Shown: piece by piece, positions 1-8,934 of the stretch
Layout of the letters: each line of letters opens with the position of its first letter
How positions within the stretch are numbered: position 1 is the first letter of the stretch
Assembly: GCF_011758745.1 (NCBI RefSeq)
Contig: NZ_JAANOV010000001.1
Span: forward strand, 4,960,001 to 5,024,000
Direction of reading: 5' to 3'
DNA from: Amycolatopsis granulosa
Lineage (GTDB): Bacteria > Actinomycetota > Actinomycetes > Mycobacteriales > Pseudonocardiaceae
Length of the DNA: 64,000 bases
Notes under the pieces: model-generated
The model's database searches: none
What the model saw: only the letters and a program-made list of their open reading frames with translations
Told to the model about the DNA's origin: nothing
Program-made: the position numbers and the translations under genes

Positions 1-1435
1 CCACCACGACATCCCGGTCGAGCTCACCGGCCCGGAACGCCTCCGTGAACGCGTCCTGGCTGGTGAAGACCCGGGCCGGCGCGCGCACCACGCGGTGCTC
101 CGGGGCGACCGCGGACACCTTGATCACGGCGCGGCCGAGGCTGCCGGAGAGCATCCGCAGCCCGCCGTCGGGTGCGAACGGGTTGTCCACCGGCCGCAGT
201 ACGTCCTCGTCCAGGCTGTGGGCCGGCACCTCGCGCCACCGCAGCGAACCGCCGTCCAGCACCGGTTCCGAGCGGTACCGCGACAGCCCGTCCCCGGCGA
301 CCGTCCGGACGTCGGGGTTCAGCAGCCCGGCGTCGAGCAGCGTGCCGACCAGGACCTGCACGCCGCCGGCCGCGTGGAAGTGGTTGATGTCCGCGCTGCC
401 GTTGGGGTAGACGCTGGCGAGCAGCGGCACGACCGAGGACAGGTCGGCGAAGTCGTCCCAGGTCAGCTGGATCCCCGCGGCGGCCGCGATCGCGACCAGG
501 TGCATGGTGTGGTTGGTGGACCCGCCGGTGGCCAGCAGCGCCACCACGCCGTTGACCACCGAGCGCTCGCTGACCACCTCCGCCAGCGGCGTGTACTCGC
601 CGGTCCGGGACAGCGCGACCACGCGGCGCGCGGCCTCCTCGGTCAGCGCCTTGCGCAGCGGCGTGCCCGGGTGCACGAAGCTCGCGCCGGGCAGGTGCAG
701 GCCCATCACCTCGACAACCAGCTGGTTGGAGTTGGCGGTGCCGTAGAACGTGCAGGTGCCCGCCGAGTGGTAGGACGCGGACTCGGCCGCCAGGAGCTCC
801 TCGCGGGTGGCGCGGCCCTCGGCGTGCAGCTGCCGCACGCGGGCCTTCTCCTTGTTGGGCAGACCGGAGGTCATCGGCCCGGCCGGCACCAGGATCGCCG
901 GCAGGTGCCCGAAGGCCAGCGCGCCGATCAGCAGGCCGGGCACGATCTTGTCGCACACGCCGAGCAGCAGCGTGCCGTCGAACATCTCGTGGGACAGGGC
1001 GATGCCGGTGGCCATCGCGATGACCTCGCGGCTGAACAGGGACAGCTCCATCCCGGCGCGGCCCTGGGTGATGCCGTCGCACATGGCGGGCACGCCGCCG
1101 GCGAACTGGGCGACCCCGCCTGCCTCGCGCGCGGCGTCCTTGATCCACGCGGGGAACTCGTCCAGCGGCTGGTGCGCGGACAGCAGGTCGTTGTAGGCCG
1201 AGACGATCGCGATGCCGGGCTTGCGCAGCCCGCGCAGTGCGATGCGATCGGCTCCGCCGCAGGCGGCGAATCCGTGGGCGAGGTTGCTGCAGGCGAGGCC
1301 GGCGCGGGCGGGTCCTTCGGCACGGGCGGCGGCCATGCGCGCCAGGTAGGCGCTGCGGGTGGCGGCACTGCGCGCGGCGATGCGCCGGGTGACTTCCTCG
1401 ACGACGGGGTGGACGGGTGTTCGGGCTTCGGGCAC
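1..1435 (-). CDS. edd: 6-phosphogluconate dehydratase (Entner-Doudoroff), C-terminus cut by window edge
   Basis: Dehydrates 6-phosphogluconate to 2-keto-3-deoxy-6-phosphogluconate in the Entner-Doudoroff pathway. It is a cytoplasmic Fe-S enzyme of the IlvD/Edd family. About 478 codons are in the window; the family has about 600, so roughly 120 C-terminal residues lie off the left edge. Visible family blocks are [13 protein letters not shown] near residue 40, [48 protein letters not shown] and [10 protein letters not shown]. The HTMH and ICDGITQG-type blocks favour Edd over dihydroxy-acid dehydratase (IlvD). I chose the GTG at 1435 because family similarity begins just after it ([13 protein letters not shown]). 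Other frames across this stretch are also open, but only this one gives family motifs. It is divergent from the sdh operon. Confidence 0.9.
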   Translation of the reverse strand, partial: MPEARTPVHPVVEEVTRRIAARSAATRSAYLARMAAARAEGPARAGLACSNLAHGFAACGGADRIALRGLRKPGIAIVSAYNDLLSAHQPLDEFPAWIKDAAREAGGVAQFAGGVPAMCDGITQGRAGMELSLFSREVIAMATGIALSHEMFDGTLLLGVCDKIVPGLLIGALAFGHLPAILVPAGPMTSGLPNKEKARVRQLHAEGRATREELLAAESASYHSAGTCTFYGTANSNQLVVEVMGLHLPGASFVHPGTPLRKALTEEAARRVVALSRTGEYTPLAEVVSERSVVNGVVALLATGGSTNHTMHLVAIAAAAGIQLTWDDFADLSSVVPLLASVYPNGSADINHFHAAGGVQVLVGTLLDAGLLNPDVRTVAGDGLSRYRSEPVLDGGSLRWREVPAHSLDEDVLRPVDNPFAPDGGLRMLSGSLGRAVIKVSAVAPEHRVVRAPARVFTSQDAFTEAFRAGELDRDVVV

Positions 1436-1560
1436 GGGAGAACCACCTGGAACTCGTCGGCTGGTCCGGCTGACGGCTTCGCTGGCGTCGCACGGTCGTG
1501 GCAGTGGCCACAGTAGCTGGCGGGCGGGCCTGTACAAAATCGATTAAGAAGATCGTTTCA

Positions 1561-1576
1561 GGTGACCGTCGTCACA
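1561..1576 (+). promoter_or_regulatory. CRP-like site 1 upstream of sdh operon
   Basis: GGTGA-N6-TCACA matches the actinobacterial CRP consensus TGTGA-N6-TCACA with one mismatch. Its centre lies 30 bp, about three helical turns, upstream of the centre of the second site. Confidence 0.5.
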
Positions 1577-1590
1577 TACCCGATCTAGGG

Positions 1591-1606
1591 TGTGTTACTT
1601 GTCACA
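1591..1606 (+). promoter_or_regulatory. CRP-like site 2 overlapping the sdh -35
   Basis: TGTGT-N6-TCACA differs from the CRP consensus at one base. The site overlaps TTGTCA (1599-1604). That hexamer is followed 17 bp later by CAGAGT (1622-1627), a plausible -35/-10 pair for the operon that starts at 1661. The placement suggests class II-like activation. Confidence 0.5.
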
Positions 1607-1660
1607 TTGCAGACCGGGCGGCAGAGTCGCTAGTAGCCGCCGCATCAACCGGAGGTAGTC

Positions 1661-1951
1661 ATGACCACCACCGAACTCGCCGAACTGCGCCGCACGATCG
1701 GCCAGCTCAAGCAGTGCGTCGGCGCGCTGCGGTCGCGCTACGGCGACGCCTCCGCGGTCCGCCGGCTGGCCAACGACATCGAGCGGCTGGACATCGACGC
1801 GAGCGACCTGGAGCAGCCCGGCGTCCCGGCGCAGCCGCGGCCGCTCGACCCGTCGGCCGTCGTGAAGATCCCCGACGGCCCGTACGACCCGGCCCTGTGG
1901 CAGGGGGCCGACGACGAAGGGGTCGGCGGATACCACCGTGACCAGCGGTGA
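1661..1951 (+). CDS. small conserved protein at head of Sdh1 operon
   Basis: A 96-residue soluble protein of unknown function. The N-terminal half (about residues 1-50) is predicted helical and may form a coiled coil. The C-terminal half is Pro/Asp rich (PDGPYDPALWQGADDEG). There are no cysteines except C20 and no membrane segment. The ATG has a good ribosome site (GGAGG, 6 nt upstream). The stop overlaps the GTG of the membrane-anchor gene by 4 nt, so the two are translationally coupled and the protein probably works with succinate dehydrogenase, for example in assembly or regulation. That role is inference from position only. Confidence 0.75.
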   Translation: MTTTELAELRRTIGQLKQCVGALRSRYGDASAVRRLANDIERLDIDASDLEQPGVPAQPRPLDPSAVVKIPDGPYDPALWQGADDEGVGGYHRDQR

Positions 1952-2757
1952 GCGCGCCCGCCACCGGCGACACCACGGCGGGGCGCGCCCGGATCAGCGC
2001 GCGCACCCTGCGCACCGACCGGTGGTGGGTCCCCCCGCTGTTCACCACGCTGGGCCTGGCCGCGTTCGTGATCTACGCGGGCGTCCGGTCCTTCGTGCGC
2101 ACCGCGTACTACGTGCCGGAGTACCACTACCTGACGCCGTTCTACTCGCCGTGTCTGAGTGACTCGTGCGTGCCGGGGTCGTCCCACTTCGGCACGCCGT
2201 TCGGCGCGCTGCCGGGCTGGATCCCGCTGGCGTTCCTGTCGCTGCCGTTCCTGCTCGGCTTCCGGCTGACCTGCTACTACTACCGCAAGGCGTACTACCG
2301 GTCGGTGTGGTTCTCCCCGCCCGCGTGCGCCGTCGCCGAACCGCACGGCCGCTACACCGGGGAGACGCGGCTGCCGCTGATCCTGCAGAACGCGCACCGC
2401 TACTTCTTCTACGTCGCCTTCCTCATCTCGGTCATCAACACCTACGACGCGGTCATCGCCTTCCACGGCCGCACCGGCGGGTTCGGCTTCGGGCTGGGCA
2501 ACCTGGTCCTGGCCGGCAACGTGATCATGCTCTGGGCCTACACCCTGTCCTGCCACTCGTGCCGGCACGTGGTCGGCGGGCGGCTCAAACACTTCTCCCG
2601 GCACCCGGTGCGGTACTGGCTGTGGACCCAGGTCACCCGCCTCAACAACCGGCACATGCTGCTGGCCTGGATCACCCTCGGGACGCTCGTCGTCACCGAC
2701 CTCTACGTGATGCTCGTGGCGAGCGGCGTGTTCCCCGATCCGCGTTTCGTGGACTGA
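1948..2757 (+). CDS. succinate dehydrogenase (Sdh1-type) membrane anchor subunit
   Basis: A 269-residue integral membrane protein with about five hydrophobic segments (near residues 31-50, 91-107, 152-172, 186-203 and 238-260). Length and position match the anchor of mycobacterial Sdh1 (Rv0249c type), which carries electrons from the flavoprotein/iron-sulfur pair to menaquinone. Histidines in or near the helices (H149, H205, H208, H237 region) could ligate haem. It starts at a GTG overlapping the previous stop by 4 nt. Its stop codon lies inside a 19-bp tandem duplication, so the C-terminus may have changed recently. The operon order anchor-SdhA-SdhB is as in mycobacteria. Confidence 0.8.
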   Translation: MSAPATGDTTAGRARISARTLRTDRWWVPPLFTTLGLAAFVIYAGVRSFVRTAYYVPEYHYLTPFYSPCLSDSCVPGSSHFGTPFGALPGWIPLAFLSLPFLLGFRLTCYYYRKAYYRSVWFSPPACAVAEPHGRYTGETRLPLILQNAHRYFFYVAFLISVINTYDAVIAFHGRTGGFGFGLGNLVLAGNVIMLWAYTLSCHSCRHVVGGRLKHFSRHPVRYWLWTQVTRLNNRHMLLAWITLGTLVVTDLYVMLVASGVFPDPRFVD

Positions 2758-2811
2758 CCGGCACGACGTGGACTGACCGGCACGACAAGGACGACAAGGA
2801 CGACAAGGACC
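2749..2811 (+). repeat. 19-bp tandem duplication plus 9-bp repeats between sdh anchor gene and sdhA
   Basis: GTGGACTGACCGGCACGAC occurs twice in direct tandem (2749-2767 and 2768-2786). It is followed by AAGGACGAC twice (2787-2804) and a third partial copy. The first copy carries the TGA of the anchor gene and the second repeats it out of use. The repeats fill the 67-bp space before sdhA. Confidence 0.95.
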
Positions 2812-2824
2812 AGGTGGGCAGGCC

Positions 2825-4738
2825 ATGGCGGAAGTCGAGCGGCACAGCTACGACGTGGTGGTGATCGGCGCCGGTGGCGCCGGTCTGCGCGCGGTGATCG
2901 AGGCGCGGCAGCGCGGGCTGTCGGTGGCGGTGGTGTGCAAGTCGCTGTTCGGCAAGGCGCACACGGTCATGGCCGAGGGCGGGTGCGCCGCGGCGATGGG
3001 CAACGCGAACGAGCGGGACAGCTGGCAGGTGCACTTCCGGGACACCATGCGCGGCGGCAAGTTCCTCAACAACTGGCGGATGGCCGAGCTGCACGCGAAG
3101 GAGGCACCGGACCGGGTGTGGGAGCTGGAGACCTACGGCGCGCTGTTCGACCGCACCCCGGACGGGCGGATCAGCCAGCGCAACTTCGGCGGCCACACCT
3201 ATCCCCGGCTGGCGCACGTCGGCGACCGGACCGGACTCGAGCTGATCCGCACCATGCAGCAGAAGATCGTTTCGTTGCAGCAGGAGGACCTGCGGGAGTT
3301 CGGCGACTACGAGGCCAAGCTGAAGGTCTTCGCCGAGTGCACGATCACCGAACTGCTCAAGGACGGCGACCGGATCGCGGGGGCGTTCGGGTACTGGCGG
3401 GAAAGCGGCCGGTTCATCCTGTTCGAGACGCCGGCCGTGGTGCTCGCGACCGGCGGCATCGGCAAGTCGTTCAAGGTCACCTCGAACTCGTGGGAGTACA
3501 CCGGTGACGGGCACGCGCTCGCGCTGCGCGCCGGGGCCGATCTGATCAACATGGAGTTCGTCCAGTTCCACCCGACCGGCATGGTGTGGCCGCCGAGCGT
3601 CAAGGGCATCCTGGTCACCGAGGGCGTGCGCGGGGACGGCGGCGTGCTGAAGAACTCCGACGGCAAGCGGTTCATGTTCGACTACGTGCCGGACGTGTTC
3701 AAGGGCCAGTACGCCGACTCCGAGGACGAGGCCGACCGCTGGTACACCGACCAGGAGAACAACCGCCGCACGCCGGACCTGCTGCCGCGCGACGAAGTGG
3801 CGCGGGCGATCAACTCGGAGGTCAAGGCCGGGCGCGGCTCCCCGCACGGGGGCGTGTTCCTGGACATCGCCAGCCGGATGAACGCGGAGGAGATCCGCCG
3901 CCGGCTGCCGTCGATGTACCACCAGTTCAAGGAACTGGCCGATGTGGACATCACCGCCGAGGCGATGGAGGTCGGCCCGACCTGCCACTACGTGATGGGC
4001 GGCATCGAGGTCGACCCGGACACGGCGGCCTCCAGTGTGCGCGGGCTGTTCGCCGCGGGGGAGTGCTCCGGCGGGATGCACGGGTCGAACCGGCTGGGCG
4101 GCAACTCGCTGTCCGATCTGCTGGTGTTCGGCCGCCGGGCGGGTCTCGGCGCGGCGTCCTATGTGGAGAGCCTGGAGTCCCGCCCGTCGGTGCGGGAGTC
4201 CGATGTGGACCGCGCGGCCCGTACCGCGCTGGTGCCCTTCGACCCGCCCGCGGAGGGGGTCGAGGAGAACCCCTACACGCTGCACAGCGAGCTCCAGCAG
4301 TCGATGAACGACCTGGTCGGCATCATCCGCAAGTCCGAGGAGATCGAGCAGGCGCTGGCGAAGCTGGACGAGATCAAGAAACGGATCCGCAACGTCACCG
4401 TCGAGGGGCACCGGCAGTTCAACCCGGGCTGGCACCTGGCGGTGGACCTGCGCAACATGCTGCTGGTCAGCGAATGCGTGGCGCGCGCGGCGCTGATGCG
4501 CACCGAGAGCCGCGGCGGGCACACGCGGGACGACTACCCGCAGATGGACTCCCGCTGGCGCAACACGCTGCTGGTGTGCAGCGCCTCCGGCGACGATCCG
4601 CTGGCCCTGCACGTCAGCGTCACACCGAAGGACCAGCAGCCGATGCGGGCCGACCTGCTGGAGCTGTTCGAGCTGAGCGAGCTGGAGAAGTACTACACCG
4701 GTGACGAGCTGACCGGGCACCCGGGGAGGCGGTCATGA
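2825..4738 (+). CDS. sdhA: succinate dehydrogenase flavoprotein subunit
   Basis: Oxidises succinate to fumarate at a covalently bound FAD on the cytoplasmic face. It has 637 residues, close to mycobacterial Rv0248c. An FAD-binding GAGGAG motif lies near residue 16. The block FGKAHTVMAEGG near residue 43 carries the His expected to hold FAD. Later blocks are EFVQFHPTG and TEGVRGDGG in the active site, and HGSNRLGGNSLSDLLVFGRRAG, which closes the FAD domain. The C-terminal cap includes RTESRGGHTRDDYP. The ribosome site GGTGGGCAGG precedes the ATG. The stop overlaps the sdhB start by 4 nt. Confidence 0.95.
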   Translation: MAEVERHSYDVVVIGAGGAGLRAVIEARQRGLSVAVVCKSLFGKAHTVMAEGGCAAAMGNANERDSWQVHFRDTMRGGKFLNNWRMAELHAKEAPDRVWELETYGALFDRTPDGRISQRNFGGHTYPRLAHVGDRTGLELIRTMQQKIVSLQQEDLREFGDYEAKLKVFAECTITELLKDGDRIAGAFGYWRESGRFILFETPAVVLATGGIGKSFKVTSNSWEYTGDGHALALRAGADLINMEFVQFHPTGMVWPPSVKGILVTEGVRGDGGVLKNSDGKRFMFDYVPDVFKGQYADSEDEADRWYTDQENNRRTPDLLPRDEVARAINSEVKAGRGSPHGGVFLDIASRMNAEEIRRRLPSMYHQFKELADVDITAEAMEVGPTCHYVMGGIEVDPDTAASSVRGLFAAGECSGGMHGSNRLGGNSLSDLLVFGRRAGLGAASYVESLESRPSVRESDVDRAARTALVPFDPPAEGVEENPYTLHSELQQSMNDLVGIIRKSEEIEQALAKLDEIKKRIRNVTVEGHRQFNPGWHLAVDLRNMLLVSECVARAALMRTESRGGHTRDDYPQMDSRWRNTLLVCSASGDDPLALHVSVTPKDQQPMRADLLELFELSELEKYYTGDELTGHPGRRS

Positions 4739-5490
4739 GCTACAAGGCGTCGTTCCGGGTCTGGCGCGGCGACGCGTCCGGCGGCGGGCTGCAGGAATTC
4801 ACCGTCGAGGTCAACGAGGGCGAGGTCGTGCTCGACATCATCCACCGGCTGCAGGCCACCCAGTGCTCCGACCTGGCCGTGCGGTGGAACTGCAAGGCCG
4901 GCAAGTGCGGCTCGTGCTCGGCGGAGATCAACGGGCGGCCCCGGCTGCTGTGCATGACGCGGATGTCGGTGTTCGCCGAGGACGAGGTCGTCACCGTCAC
5001 GCCGATGCGGACGTTCCCGGTGATCCGCGATCTGGTCACCGACGTGTCGTACAACTACACCAAGGCACGCGAGATCCCCGCGTTCACGCCGCCGCCGGGC
5101 CTGAAACCGGGCGAGTACCGGATGAAGCAGGCCGACGTGGAACGGTCGCAGGAGTTCCGCAAGTGCATCGAGTGCTACCTGTGCCAGAACACCTGCCACG
5201 TCATCCGCGACCACGAGGAGAACAAGGAGCACTTCGCCGGGCCGCGGTACCTGATGCGGATCGCCGAGCTGGAGATGCACCCGCTCGACGTGGCCGACCG
5301 CCGCCCGGCCGCGCAGGCCGAGCACGGGCTGGGCTACTGCAACATCACCAAGTGCTGCACGGAGGTCTGCCCGGAGAACATCCACATCACCGACAACGCG
5401 CTGATCCCGATGAAGGAGCGCGTGGCGGACCGCCGGTACGACCCGGTGGTCTGGCTGGGCAGCAAGATCTTCCGGCGGAAGGCGGAGTAG
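4735..5490 (+). CDS. sdhB: succinate dehydrogenase iron-sulfur subunit
   Basis: Passes electrons from SdhA to the membrane anchor. It has 251 residues. The N-terminal ferredoxin domain shows the 2Fe-2S ligands CKAGKCGSC and a later C near residue 77. The C-terminal domain has two clusters of ligands, CIECYLCQNTC and CCTEVCP, for the other Fe-S centres. The ATG overlaps the sdhA stop (ATGA). Only 7 bp separate its stop from the convergent ROK gene. Confidence 0.95.
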   Translation: MSYKASFRVWRGDASGGGLQEFTVEVNEGEVVLDIIHRLQATQCSDLAVRWNCKAGKCGSCSAEINGRPRLLCMTRMSVFAEDEVVTVTPMRTFPVIRDLVTDVSYNYTKAREIPAFTPPPGLKPGEYRMKQADVERSQEFRKCIECYLCQNTCHVIRDHEENKEHFAGPRYLMRIAELEMHPLDVADRRPAAQAEHGLGYCNITKCCTEVCPENIHITDNALIPMKERVADRRYDPVVWLGSKIFRRKAE

Positions 5491-5497
5491 CTGGCCG

Positions 5498-6661
5498 TCA
5501 CGGGGACACCATCGCGTCCACGGTCTCCGGCGCGAGCATCTCGTCCGCGACGATCCCCGCGACGCCGGTGAGCGTGGTGTTCACGCCGACCGCGCACGGC
5601 CCGATGTCGAGGCTGTCCAGGGAGCTGGTGTGCGCGTGGGACAGCACCACCTCGCGCAGGCCGTCCAGGAACGGCGGCAGCACCCCGATCGCCCCGCCGA
5701 CCCGCACGTACCTCGGGTTGACGATGGTCACCACGGTCGCCAGGACCGTGCCCACCAGCCGCCCGGCCTCCCGGGTCACCCGGACCGCCTCGGCCTCCCC
5801 CTCGCGGACCCGGCGCAGCACGTCGCCGGAGGTGCGCACCCCGGTCGGGCGCAGTGTGCGGATGACCGCCTGCCCGCTCGCGATCGCCGACACGCATCCC
5901 CGGCGCCCGCAGTCGCACCGCAGCTCGGACCCCTCGATGCGGATGTGCCCCACCTCGCCCGCGCACCCGGTCTCCCCGCGGTGCACCCGCCCGGAGATCA
6001 CCATGCCCGCGCCGATACCGGTGCCGACCTTCACCCCGACCAGCGCGGCCCGTGGCCGGTTCATCTCGCAGTACGCGCCGAACGCCAGAGCGTTCGCGTC
6101 GTTGTCCAGGAACACCGGCACCGACAGCGTGTCCGCGAAGGGGTCGCGCAGCCGCACGCCGCGCCAGTCCGGCATCGACGGCGGGGCGATCGTGGTGCCC
6201 GCCTCGTAGTCGATCTGCCCCGGCACGCTCAGCCCGACGGCGCACAGGCTGTCCGCGCGGCCCGACCCGGCGAGCAGCTCACGGCCGGCCGACAGCAGGA
6301 ACGACAGGGTGTCCTCCGGCCGGTGCCCGGCCGGCAGCGCGCGGTGGGTCTGCCCGAACACCGTGCCGCGCAGGTCGGCCACCGCGATCGTGGCGTGCCG
6401 CTGGCCGATGTCGGCCACCAGCGCGGTGCGGCCCACGTCGTTGGCCGCCAATACCTCGGCCGGGCGGCCGCCGCTGGACGCGCGGTGGCCCTCCTGCCGG
6501 AGCAGTCCCAGTCGCTGTAGCACGTCGAGGCGCTCGACCAGCGTCGCGCGGGACAGGCCGATCCGGTCCTGCAGTTGCTGCCGCGTCAGCGGTCCCTCGC
6601 TGCGCAGGATCGCGAGGATGTGGCCCGCCGAGGTGGGCGGGCCGGTGCGTGCCGGGGGCAT
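5498..6661 (-). CDS. ROK-family transcriptional repressor
   Basis: A 387-residue regulator with an N-terminal winged helix (residues about 10-60, GPLTRQQLQDRIGLSRATLVERL) and a C-terminal sugar-kinase-like ROK domain. The zinc motif CDCGRRGC and the GTGIGAGMVISG block are present. ROK repressors of the XylR/NagC type usually sense a sugar and control the adjacent transport operon. This one is divergent from an ABC importer operon with a 76-bp interval. The promoter of that operon begins 2 bp from this gene's ATG, so the repressor is well placed to control both directions. The ligand is unknown. Confidence 0.88.
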   Translation of the reverse strand: MPPARTGPPTSAGHILAILRSEGPLTRQQLQDRIGLSRATLVERLDVLQRLGLLRQEGHRASSGGRPAEVLAANDVGRTALVADIGQRHATIAVADLRGTVFGQTHRALPAGHRPEDTLSFLLSAGRELLAGSGRADSLCAVGLSVPGQIDYEAGTTIAPPSMPDWRGVRLRDPFADTLSVPVFLDNDANALAFGAYCEMNRPRAALVGVKVGTGIGAGMVISGRVHRGETGCAGEVGHIRIEGSELRCDCGRRGCVSAIASGQAVIRTLRPTGVRTSGDVLRRVREGEAEAVRVTREAGRLVGTVLATVVTIVNPRYVRVGGAIGVLPPFLDGLREVVLSHAHTSSLDSLDIGPCAVGVNTTLTGVAGIVADEMLAPETVDAMVSP

Positions 6662-6662
6662 G

Positions 6663-6692
6663 TTGACAGGATCTCCCGCGAGGACTTATGTT
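6663..6692 (+). promoter_or_regulatory. promoter of ABC-GH63 operon
   Basis: A perfect -35 TTGACA (6663-6668), an 18-bp spacer and a -10 TATGTT (6687-6692) lie upstream of the solute-binding protein gene, in the interval shared with the ROK repressor. Confidence 0.6.
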
Positions 6693-6737
6693 CAGCGCCC
6701 AGACAGAAGTGTAGACGAAGACATGGGGTGGAACTGA

Positions 6738-8057
6738 ATGCGCGCGGCCAGCCCGATCGGCAGCGGCCCCACCCGTCGTACCGTCCTCCGGGGGCTCTTC
6801 CTGGCCGGCACCGCCTCGATGGCGGCCGGCTGTGTCGGCTTCGCGACGACGGGCGGCGGCGGGATGGTCTTCCTGTCCACGCAGTTCCGCCCGGTCGCCG
6901 AGGCCGAGCGTTTCCGCGGGTTCCTGGCGCGGACGTTCCCGGGCGCGGTCAGTTACGTCACCATCGAGGAAGGCCCGTTCGCCAGTCAGGTGCAGAGCCA
7001 GGTCGGCGCCGGCCGCACCCAGGTCGGCCTGCTCGGCGGTTCGCACAGCGACCTCGCGCCGCTCGCCGGGAAGTACCTGGAGGACGTCTCCGGAGTGCCC
7101 GCGGGCCACGGCTACCCGGCGGAGTACCTGGCGCTCGCCAAGGCCGGTACCGGGCAGTCCTGGTACGTCCCGTGGGCGCAGGCCAGCTTCGTGCTCGCCG
7201 CGCACGAGGACGCCCTGCAGCACCTGCCCTCCGGCGCGGACCCGGACACGCTGACCTACGACCAGTTCCTGGACTGGGCCATCGCCGCGCGCCGCGCCAA
7301 CGGCAACCGGCCGGTGCTCGGCCTGCCGTGCGGCCCGAAGGGGCTCATCCACCGCTTCCTGCAGGGTTACCTGCTGCCCTCGTTCACCGGCGGCCAGATC
7401 ACCACCTTCCGCTCGCCGGAGGCGGTCACCGCCTGGCAGTACCTCAAGGAGCTGTGGGCCAACACCAGCCCGTCCAGCACCACCTACGACTTCATGCAGG
7501 AGCCGCTGCAGTCCGGTGCGGTGCGCATCGGCTGGGACCACGTCGCGCGACTGGTGTCCGCGCCGGGCACCGAGCCGCAGCGGTGGCGCATGCTGCCCGC
7601 GCCACGCGGTCCGCACGGCCTCGGCTACATGGCGGTCGTGCTCGGCCTCGCGATCCCGAAGGGCAGCACCGACCGCCGCCAGGCCGAGCAGGTGATCGCC
7701 GCGCTGTCCACGCCGCAGGCGCAGGTCGAGCTGCTGCGGTCGAACGGGTTCTTCCCCGTGGTCGACGCGCCGATCCCGGACGACCTGCCGCCCGCCCTGC
7801 AGCTGGAGGCCGGCGCGGTGCGGCGCCAGCGGGACGCGCCGGGCGCGATCCTGTCGCTGCTGCCGGTCGGCCTGGGCACCCGCGAGGGCGAGGTCACCAA
7901 GGCGTTCAAGGACTCCTTCCGGGCGATCGTCCTGGAGGGTGCCGACATCCGGTCCACACTGGACAACCAGGCGAGGGTGCTGCAGAAGGTGTTCGACGAC
8001 CTGAAGGTGCCGTGCTGGGCGCCCGACCCACCGGCACAGCGTTGCGAGGTGGCCTGA
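6738..8057 (+). CDS. ABC sugar-type solute-binding lipoprotein, probable Tat substrate
   Basis: Extracytoplasmic binding protein of a carbohydrate-type ABC importer (SBP family 1), 439 residues. The N-terminus has twin arginines (PTRRTVLRG) followed by a hydrophobic stretch and the lipobox SMAAGC, so export by Tat and lipidation at Cys33 are likely. The body carries the usual binding-protein segments and aromatic residues. It is followed after one base by the first permease gene. The substrate is probably a glucoside or a glucosylglycerate-like compatible solute, inferred from the GH63-like enzyme at the end of the operon. Confidence 0.85.
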   Translation: MRAASPIGSGPTRRTVLRGLFLAGTASMAAGCVGFATTGGGGMVFLSTQFRPVAEAERFRGFLARTFPGAVSYVTIEEGPFASQVQSQVGAGRTQVGLLGGSHSDLAPLAGKYLEDVSGVPAGHGYPAEYLALAKAGTGQSWYVPWAQASFVLAAHEDALQHLPSGADPDTLTYDQFLDWAIAARRANGNRPVLGLPCGPKGLIHRFLQGYLLPSFTGGQITTFRSPEAVTAWQYLKELWANTSPSSTTYDFMQEPLQSGAVRIGWDHVARLVSAPGTEPQRWRMLPAPRGPHGLGYMAVVLGLAIPKGSTDRRQAEQVIAALSTPQAQVELLRSNGFFPVVDAPIPDDLPPALQLEAGAVRRQRDAPGAILSLLPVGLGTREGEVTKAFKDSFRAIVLEGADIRSTLDNQARVLQKVFDDLKVPCWAPDPPAQRCEVA

Positions 8058-8058
8058 C

Positions 8059-8934
8059 ATGGCGGTGGCCACCATCCGTGCGGGGAGCAGGCGCCGCCTG
8101 GGCGGGTCGCCCTGGCTGCTGCTCGCGCCGTCGATCGTGTTCATGCTGGCGCTGTTCGGCTGGCCGGTGGTGCAGGCGCTGATCTCGGCGTTCACCGACG
8201 GCTCCGGCTTCACCCTCGCCGCGTGGGAGCGCCTCTTCGGCGACCCGTACTTCCTCAAGGCCCTGCGCAACACCCTGCTGCTCATCGTCATCGTGGTGCC
8301 GGTCCAGCTCGTGCTGGCGGTGGCGATGGCGCTGCTCGTGCAGGCCCGGCCGAAGTTCCTGTCCGGCCACTTCTACCTGTGGACCGTCCCGCTCGCGGTG
8401 TCCGAGCTGGCCGCCGGGCTGGTGTGGCTGTCGGTGTTCGACAACCGCGGCTACCTGAACTCGCTGCTGGTGTCATGGGGCCTGTCCGACACCGGTGTGC
8501 AGTGGCTGAACTACACCCACACCGGCACGATGCTGCTGGCCGTGGTGATCGCCGAGGTCTGGCGCGCCACCTCGCTGGTGTTCGTGATCGTCGTCGCCGG
8601 CATCCAGATGGTGCCCAAGGACTTCGACGAGGCCGCCCAGGTGCTCGGGGCGAGCGCGTGGCAGCGGTTGTGGCACGTGACGCTGCCGCAGCTCAAGCCG
8701 AGCCTGCAGGTCGCGCTGATCCTGCGGACGATCCTCGCGTTGCAGGCCTTCGCGGTCGCGCAGGCGCTGACCGGCCGCGATTTCCCGCTGCTCGTCGGCG
8801 AGACCTACCAGTGGTACGTCAACCTGCAGAACCCGGCCGTGGCCAGCGCCGCCGCCCTCGTGGTGCTCGTCCTGTCGCTGGTGACCGCGGTGGTCTACCT
8901 GCGCACCATGCGGCCGCGGGAGGCAGCGCAGTGA
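8059..8934 (+). CDS. ABC sugar importer permease, MalF/UgpA-like
   Basis: A 291-residue membrane protein with about six transmembrane segments. The coupling-helix EAA motif reads DEAAQVLGASAWQRLWHVTLPQLKPS near residue 195. It forms the channel with the next gene product. The ATG lies 1 bp after the binding-protein stop, and the stop overlaps the next start by 4 nt. Confidence 0.88.
   Translation: MAVATIRAGSRRRLGGSPWLLLAPSIVFMLALFGWPVVQALISAFTDGSGFTLAAWERLFGDPYFLKALRNTLLLIVIVVPVQLVLAVAMALLVQARPKFLSGHFYLWTVPLAVSELAAGLVWLSVFDNRGYLNSLLVSWGLSDTGVQWLNYTHTGTMLLAVVIAEVWRATSLVFVIVVAGIQMVPKDFDEAAQVLGASAWQRLWHVTLPQLKPSLQVALILRTILALQAFAVAQALTGRDFPLLVGETYQWYVNLQNPAVASAAALVVLVLSLVTAVVYLRTMRPREAAQ

Noticed and set aside
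24-1511. Long alternative frame over the edd gene
   Set aside because: The product is Arg-rich and unlike any family; another minus-strand frame gives all Edd motifs.
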